A stretch of DNA of 10,150 bases from an uncultured Actinomycetes bacterium (lineage in GTDB: Bacteria > Actinomycetota > Aquicultoria > CAJVYJ01). The number at the start of each line of letters is the position of its first letter. Position 1 is the first letter of the stretch. The stretch spans positions 1-10,150 of the forward strand of contig CAJVYJ010000054.1 in NCBI GenBank assembly GCA_913009475.1. Direction: 5' to 3'. The notes under the pieces are model-generated. The model saw only the letters and a program-made list of their open reading frames with translations. It did not search any database and was not told where the DNA came from. Positions 6,283 through 10,150 of this stretch are shown here, one piece after another. The translations under genes were made by a program, and so were the position numbers.

Positions 6283-7545
6283 TTGAAAAAAAATATAATG
6301 CCACTGCGATTAATACCCTTGGGGGGTTTAGGGGAAATCGGAAAGAACATGATGGTCGTCGAGTACGGTGACGATATGATTGTCATCGACTGCGGACAGA
6401 AATTCCCCGAGGAAGAGATGCTCGGCATCGACATGGTCTTGCCGGATTTTACTTATGTTATAGAAAATGTAAAAAAGTTGAGAGGAATAATTTTAACCCA
6501 TGGCCATGAAGACCATATAGGGGCCTTGCCGTATCTCTTAAAAAAAATATCAGTTCCGGTCTTCGGTACAAAATTAACCCTGGGGCTACTTGAAGCGAAA
6601 TTAGCTGAACATAATATCGAAGATACGGATTTCAGAGAGATTAACCCTGATAAAGCTATTAGTTTAGGTTGTTTTGACATTAATTTTATTCGCGTCAGCC
6701 ATAGCATTCCTGATGGCGTAGCGCTGGCTATTAAGACGCCTGAGGGTATAATTATGCATACGGGCGATTTTAAAATCGACCAAACACCAATCGACGGTCA
6801 ATTAATGGAATTTGAAAAAATTACCTCTTATCGCAATAGACTACTGGTTTTAATGTCCGACAGTACCAACGCGGAAAACAGCGGTTTTACATTACCGGAA
6901 AAGAGTGTCAGCGACACCTTAAAAGAACTTATAGGAACGGCGAAAAATAGAGTTATTGTCGCTTGTTTTGCCTCTCATATTCACCGTATTCAGCAAGTAA
7001 TAGATGCCGCCGTCGGGAGCAATCGCCGTATTGTCGTTATGGGCCGGAGTATGTTGAGAAATATAGACATAGCTCAAGATCTGGGCTATTTGAAAATTCC
7101 GCCCAAGGCAATCGTTGATATGTCTGAGCTTAAGCATATTAAAGCTAAAAACCTGCTTGTTCTTTGTACCGGCAGCCAAGGTGAACCACTTTCGGCACTG
7201 ACGCGAATGGCAGCCAAAAATCATAGAAATCTGCAAATCGTACCCGGTGATACCGTTATTATTTCCGCTAAGACTGTTCCCGGCAATGAAAAATCCGTTA
7301 ATCGAGTCATTGACCTTTTGTTTAAAAATGGCGCGGAAGTATATTACAAATCAGTATCTGAAGTCCATGTCTCGGGCCATGCGGCTCAAGAAGAGTTAAA
7401 AATGATGATTAACCTTACCAAGCCAAAATATTTGATACCGATACACGGCGAATATCGTCATCTTCAATATCATGCTCAGCTCGCGAAAATGGTGGGCATG
7501 CCGGACAAAAATATTATAGTAACCGGTAACGGCAATTATGCCTAA
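6283..7545 (+). CDS. rnj: Ribonuclease J, C-terminally truncated at the chimeric junction
   Basis: A beta-lactamase/beta-CASP ribonuclease with 5' exonuclease and endonuclease activity, central to mRNA decay and rRNA maturation in many Gram-positive bacteria. The 420 visible residues include GGLGEIGKN (14-22), the metal motif HGHEDH (73-78), further ligands His140 and Asp162, SDSTNAE (192-198), GRSM (254-257), SGHA (364-367) and the last ligand His388 in PIHGEYRHL. Family members are about 550 residues, so the end of the catalytic unit and the C-terminal domain are missing. The frame reads normally to about residue 418 (VTGNGN), then gives YA and a stop. The loss coincides with the end of a foreign symporter gene, so I read it as an assembly break rather than a biological truncation. 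The start is TTG 6283, 6 bases after AGGAG (6272-6276); the ATG at 6298 is too far from that site. Confidence 0.95.
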   Translation: MKKNIMPLRLIPLGGLGEIGKNMMVVEYGDDMIVIDCGQKFPEEEMLGIDMVLPDFTYVIENVKKLRGIILTHGHEDHIGALPYLLKKISVPVFGTKLTLGLLEAKLAEHNIEDTDFREINPDKAISLGCFDINFIRVSHSIPDGVALAIKTPEGIIMHTGDFKIDQTPIDGQLMEFEKITSYRNRLLVLMSDSTNAENSGFTLPEKSVSDTLKELIGTAKNRVIVACFASHIHRIQQVIDAAVGSNRRIVVMGRSMLRNIDIAQDLGYLKIPPKAIVDMSELKHIKAKNLLVLCTGSQGEPLSALTRMAAKNHRNLQIVPGDTVIISAKTVPGNEKSVNRVIDLLFKNGAEVYYKSVSEVHVSGHAAQEELKMMINLTKPKYLIPIHGEYRHLQYHAQLAKMVGMPDKNIIVTGNGNYA

Positions 7546-9126
7546 AACGACATTGAAAATGGCCAGCGACATCTTTTCTGATTTGTCATTAAGGACTTCA
7601 ACAGGCAAACCGGCACGCTCTTTTACCGGCTTCCATAACCCAAAGGGGCGAACGGTTCTGTAAAATTTTGTGAGCGTCTGCTCGTCAACAGGACGGGTCA
7701 AAAGAGAGACAATGATGGTAGCTAAAAGCGAGCCGATACATATAGGTGGAAAGACTTTATACATCGGCGCTTCCGGATAGAAAAGAGCTATCAAGGACAT
7801 AATCAGTCCGGCCACTGTACCGGCGGCAAATCCCCAGCCGGTCATACGCCACCAGTACCATCGCAATGCGTTCGGAACAAGCATAGCCGCACCAAGGGCC
7901 ATCATTATCCAGTTCCATATCTGGGCAATAGAATTGGCCCGTACACCAATTAAGATGCCGACAAGGACGACAGCTACAGTAGCCACCCGACTGTAAAGTA
8001 CCAGCTGCTTCTGGCTGGCATCAGGTCGAAAGAATGGCTGCAAGAAATCACGCACAATAAAAGAGGCGGCACTATTAACCGTAGCACTAAATGTGGACAT
8101 AAAGGCGGCGAAAAGCCCGGCGATAACAATGCCCCTGATTCCTACAGGTAAAAACTGCTGCAAAACCATCGGCATAACCTTCTCAGGGTCAGTAACATTG
8201 GCTATGCCGGTCAGAGCCAGCAGGGCTATACCCATAGTCATTGCCCAGCGTACAATCAGAAAGAAACTCCAGGCACCGCCGAGTTTGGCTGCATCACGCG
8301 GATTGCGAGCGGCTAAAAAGAGCTGAAAATCGTACATCTGAGCCGGGCCGCCGGCGTTTAACACCAGACCCTTCAATACCCATATTATTACCAACGCCCC
8401 AAAAAATTCAAAGCCGGCATTCTCAGTGCCGGCGAACTCCGGAATCCTCCACTGCGGAATCAGCGAAGTCCAATGGGCAGGTAACGTCCGGCTGAGCAGC
8501 TCAGGGGTTAGTTTGACGTAAGCAATAACCGCAATCAAAATACCCGAAAAAGTCAGAATGACGGTTTGGAGAACCTGAGTCAATACAACACTGTACAGAC
8601 CGCCCATAATAACATAAAGCGTGGTGGTGCCAATAATGATAATCGCACAGAGGAAAGGAGAAAGGTTAAGATAGATCGAGGCGAATTTTCCGATACCCTG
8701 GTAGGCATAACCAACAAAACTGGACAGGGTAACTACCGCCATAAGAGCATACGCTGTACGGGCAGTCACGCCCGCAGGGCCACTACCAAAACGAGTAACC
8801 ATCCATTCAGCGGCGGTCAGCACATTTGAACGCCGGACCCATTTGCCCATATAGGCCATAAAAAAAGCGCCCATCATAACGCCCCACATCCAGTGATGCC
8901 ACATCGACTTCATCCCTAACACAAAAATAATAGAGACAATCCACATCGTGCCGCTGATATCGAAAGTGGATACCGAACCGGACATCGCCAGGGCCAGCCA
9001 GTGCATACTCCTGCCGCCCAGAAAATATGACTCCAAACCCTTCGAAGCCCGCTTCTGGTACCAGAACCCCAGCCCTATCACAACGACAAAATAAAGGACA
9101 ACTATCCCATAATCAATCGGACTCAT
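7396..9126 (-). CDS. Sodium:solute symporter (SSS family), C-terminus replaced at junction
   Basis: A polytopic inner-membrane transporter that should couple solute uptake to the sodium gradient. The N-terminus has the family pattern: a first membrane helix (about 5-23), then SYFLGGRSMHWLALAMSGSVSTFDISG (34-59), and further helices at about 62-72, 78-94, 123-143, 157-177 and onward to about 475. AAFMSTFSATVNSAASFIVRDF (340-361) corresponds to the Na2 sodium-site helix of PutP/SGLT-type carriers. The start is ATG 9124-9126 with AAGGAG 9 bases upstream. The open frame is 576 codons, but past about residue 530 it reads antisense RNase J and ends in residues unlike the family, so the true gene is cut near 7535. 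At LYSVVLTQVLQ (177-187) relatives usually have TD where this has TQ. The substrate is unknown; sugar acids, sugars or amino acids are possible. It is cotranscribed with the URO-D-like gene. Confidence 0.9.
   Translation of the reverse strand: MSPIDYGIVVLYFVVVIGLGFWYQKRASKGLESYFLGGRSMHWLALAMSGSVSTFDISGTMWIVSIIFVLGMKSMWHHWMWGVMMGAFFMAYMGKWVRRSNVLTAAEWMVTRFGSGPAGVTARTAYALMAVVTLSSFVGYAYQGIGKFASIYLNLSPFLCAIIIIGTTTLYVIMGGLYSVVLTQVLQTVILTFSGILIAVIAYVKLTPELLSRTLPAHWTSLIPQWRIPEFAGTENAGFEFFGALVIIWVLKGLVLNAGGPAQMYDFQLFLAARNPRDAAKLGGAWSFFLIVRWAMTMGIALLALTGIANVTDPEKVMPMVLQQFLPVGIRGIVIAGLFAAFMSTFSATVNSAASFIVRDFLQPFFRPDASQKQLVLYSRVATVAVVLVGILIGVRANSIAQIWNWIMMALGAAMLVPNALRWYWWRMTGWGFAAGTVAGLIMSLIALFYPEAPMYKVFPPICIGSLLATIIVSLLTRPVDEQTLTKFYRTVRPFGLWKPVKERAGLPVEVLNDKSEKMSLAIFNVVLGIIAVTGYYNIFVRHAHHFRELSMILKMTIFAVYRYQIFWLGKVNHHF
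7515..7545. other. Probable chimeric junction between two unrelated genomes
   Basis: RNase J coming from the left and the symporter coming from the right both lose their family C-termini within this interval. The two frames share codon boundaries here, so a few residues can be read in both and the exact join cannot be fixed by eye. Sequence to the left is more AT-rich (24 G+C of 60 at 6541-6600). To the right it is richer in G+C (31 of 60 at 8401-8460, 34 of 60 at 9301-9360). Start codons shift from TTG/GTG to ATG. There is no inverted repeat, target duplication or transposase to suggest a mobile element. Confidence 0.8.
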
Positions 9127-9135
9127 ATATTGCTA

Positions 9136-9141
9136 CTCCTT
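9136..9141 (-). promoter_or_regulatory. Ribosome binding site for the symporter gene
   Basis: On the - strand AAGGAG (the complement of CTCCTT at 9136-9141) lies 9 bases before the ATG at 9124-9126. It sits in the 18-base gap after the URO-D-like stop codon, which supports translation of both genes from one mRNA. Confidence 0.85.
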
Positions 9142-9144
9142 CAG

Positions 9145-9970
9145 CTAAGATATATCGTTTACCGCATCAAACATCGCCACTATGTTCTCCGGCGGAACAT
9201 TTGCCATAATGTTGTGCACCTGCTGAAAAACGAAGCCTCCGCCGGGGCTGAACACCTTTACCTGCTCTCTGACATGCTCGGCAACCTGCCTGGGCGCAGC
9301 ATTGGGAAGCACATCTCTGGTATCGCAGCCGCCACCCCAAAAGGTAAGCTCTGCGCCGAACTCGGCCTTCAACTCGGCGGCACCCATACCGGTGCAGGTA
9401 ATCTGAACGGGGTTGATAGATTCCAAGCCGGCTTCAATCATGTCACCCAGCAACTCGTGAACCCCTCCGCAGCAATGAAGCTGAACATTGGCATCGGCCA
9501 ATTCTCCGGCACGACTCCATAGCCTGTGATGGTAGGGCTTATAATATTCGCGGTACATCTTCGGAGAAAGAAGCGGACCATTCTGGCCGCCAAGGTCGTC
9601 GCCAAAAATTACAATGTCAATATACGGCCCTACGGCGCCCAGCCACTTCTCAAGGTTCTGCATATGGATGGAACAGAGCTTTTCTGACAGACGGATAACC
9701 GCTTCAGGATAGAGGCCCATATACATAAGATAGTTGTCCATTCGGTACAGCCACTGAGGAAGCTCAAACATATTACCGCCGAACATACCGACAATGGCAC
9801 GGTCGGTGGACTCACGCAGAGCTTTCGCCCGGCGCGCCATCTCAGCCAACCCTTCCTCGTCCAGCGGCAAATGAGCACCGGGATGCGGGACAGCCGCCCA
9901 TATAATACGGCCCAGCATATCCTGCAAATCGGAAAAGTCGTCATCTGCGATGCCACGCTCCATAAGAGGA
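9145..9970 (-). CDS. Uroporphyrinogen decarboxylase-like (URO-D/MtaA family) protein, N-terminally truncated
   Basis: A URO-D-fold TIM-barrel protein of the broad PF01208 group, which includes haem-pathway HemE and corrinoid methyltransferases such as MtaA and CmuA. About 275 residues remain, ending at TAG 9145-9147; family members have about 340-370. Seen from the first Met at 9961-9963: LPLDEEGLAEMARRAKAL (32-49), FGDDLGGQNGPLLSPKMYREYYKPY (120-144), QLHCCGGV (161-168), ESINPVQ (181-187), FWGGGCDTRDVLP (208-220) and PGGGFVFQQVHNIMANVPPENI (240-261). His163, Cys165 and Cys213 fit the HxC...C zinc pattern of corrinoid methyltransferases, so a methyltransferase-like role is more likely than haem synthesis. 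The Met is internal: the frame is open up to 9970, where adapter begins. The gene is 18 bases upstream of the symporter in the same operon. The substrate is unknown. Confidence 0.9.
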
Positions 9971-10028
9971 AGATCGGAAGAGCGTCGTGTAGGGAAAGAG
10001 TGTAGATCTCGGTGGTCGCCGTATCATT
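9971..10028. other. Illumina TruSeq universal (P5) adapter, reverse complement: contamination
   Basis: The 58 bases match from memory the full reverse complement of the TruSeq universal adapter, beginning AGATCGGAAGAGCGTCGTGT and ending GTCGCCGTATCATT, with no i5 index inserted. This is the sequence read 2 enters when it runs past the end of a short insert. Genomic DNA therefore ends at 9970. The - strand translation of this stretch gives NDTATTEIYTLSLHDALPI, a peptide I know as a recurrent adapter artefact in protein databases. Confidence 0.99.
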
Positions 10029-10150
10029 AAAAAAAAAAAACCCACCACCCACCCCCCCCCCCCCCACCCCCAACCCCCCCCCCCCCCCACCCGTTCGCCC
10101 GCCGCACTCGCTCTCTACCCTCACACACTCACTCTGAACGACCACTGAAC
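10029..10150. other. Non-genomic read tail: A run, C-rich run, then noise
   Basis: Twelve A follow the adapter (10029-10040), then an almost pure C stretch broken by single A bases or AA (10041 to about 10092), then about 58 bases rich in C, A and T with no coding signal. This is what base callers emit after a read passes the end of the adapter and flow-cell oligo. No gene, repeat family or origin should be annotated here. Confidence 0.95.

Noticed and set aside
7396..7515. Genuine overlap of the symporter C-terminus with the 3' end of rnj
   Set aside because: The - strand frame past about residue 530 is the antisense of conserved RNase J codons and lacks any SSS-family pattern. A 150-base coding overlap would also require RNase J to be naturally truncated.
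8093..9522. Several + strand open frames of 60 to 130 codons under the symporter and URO-D-like genes
   Set aside because: They are antisense to well-supported family genes, have no convincing ribosome sites and show no recognisable motifs.
10041..10092. C-rich tract as a natural low-complexity repeat or G-quadruplex element
   Set aside because: It directly follows a full sequencing adapter and an A run, the usual order of base-calling artefacts after read-through.
9630..10145. A 171-residue - strand frame with Gly-rich and Phe-rich segments running into the URO-D-like region
   Set aside because: It translates the noise tail, the poly-C and poly-A runs and the Illumina adapter, then an out-of-frame part of the URO-D-like gene.

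Overview
The window joins two unrelated pieces of bacterial DNA and ends in sequencing-library sequence. Bases 1 to about 7530 are a compact, AT-leaning housekeeping block, all on the + strand: pyruvate kinase (pyk), ribosomal protein S15 (rpsO), polynucleotide phosphorylase (pnp), an M16 zinc peptidase, dihydrodipicolinate reductase (dapB) and ribonuclease J (rnj). The order rpsO-pnp-M16 peptidase-dapB together with RNase J is typical of Gram-positive lineages (Bacillota, Actinomycetota and deep relatives). I cannot name a genus. All genes here appear to start with TTG, GTG or possibly ATT; none has a well-placed ATG.

Layout of the left block: pyk is followed by a 202-base spacer that ends just before rpsO. 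The spacer carries a long two-part hairpin and a second small hairpin just before the rpsO Shine-Dalgarno, so it is a good candidate for an S15-type autoregulatory leader. From rpsO to rnj the gaps are only 28 to 42 bases with no visible terminator, which fits one transcript. Its products cover translation (S15), RNA decay (PNPase, RNase J), proteolysis (M16) and lysine/diaminopimelate synthesis (DapB).

At about 7515-7545 the RNase J frame stops about 130 residues short. At the same place a convergent sodium:solute symporter on the - strand loses its last segment. Composition and start-codon habit change at this point too. The right piece (about 7530-9970, - strand) is a two-gene operon: a URO-D/MtaA-like protein, truncated at its N-terminus, then an SSS-family symporter 18 bases downstream. 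This pairing resembles gene sets of Planctomycetota, Lentisphaerota or similar bacteria, which is inference only. The join is most simply an assembly or library chimera.

Bases 9971-10028 are a complete Illumina TruSeq universal (P5) adapter in reverse complement, followed by an A run, a C-rich stretch and noise to 10150. None of 9971-10150 is genomic. I found no CRISPR array, tRNA, rRNA, insertion sequence or new defence-like system. The points worth following up are the rpsO leader, the start-codon pattern, the chimeric junction and the adapter tail.
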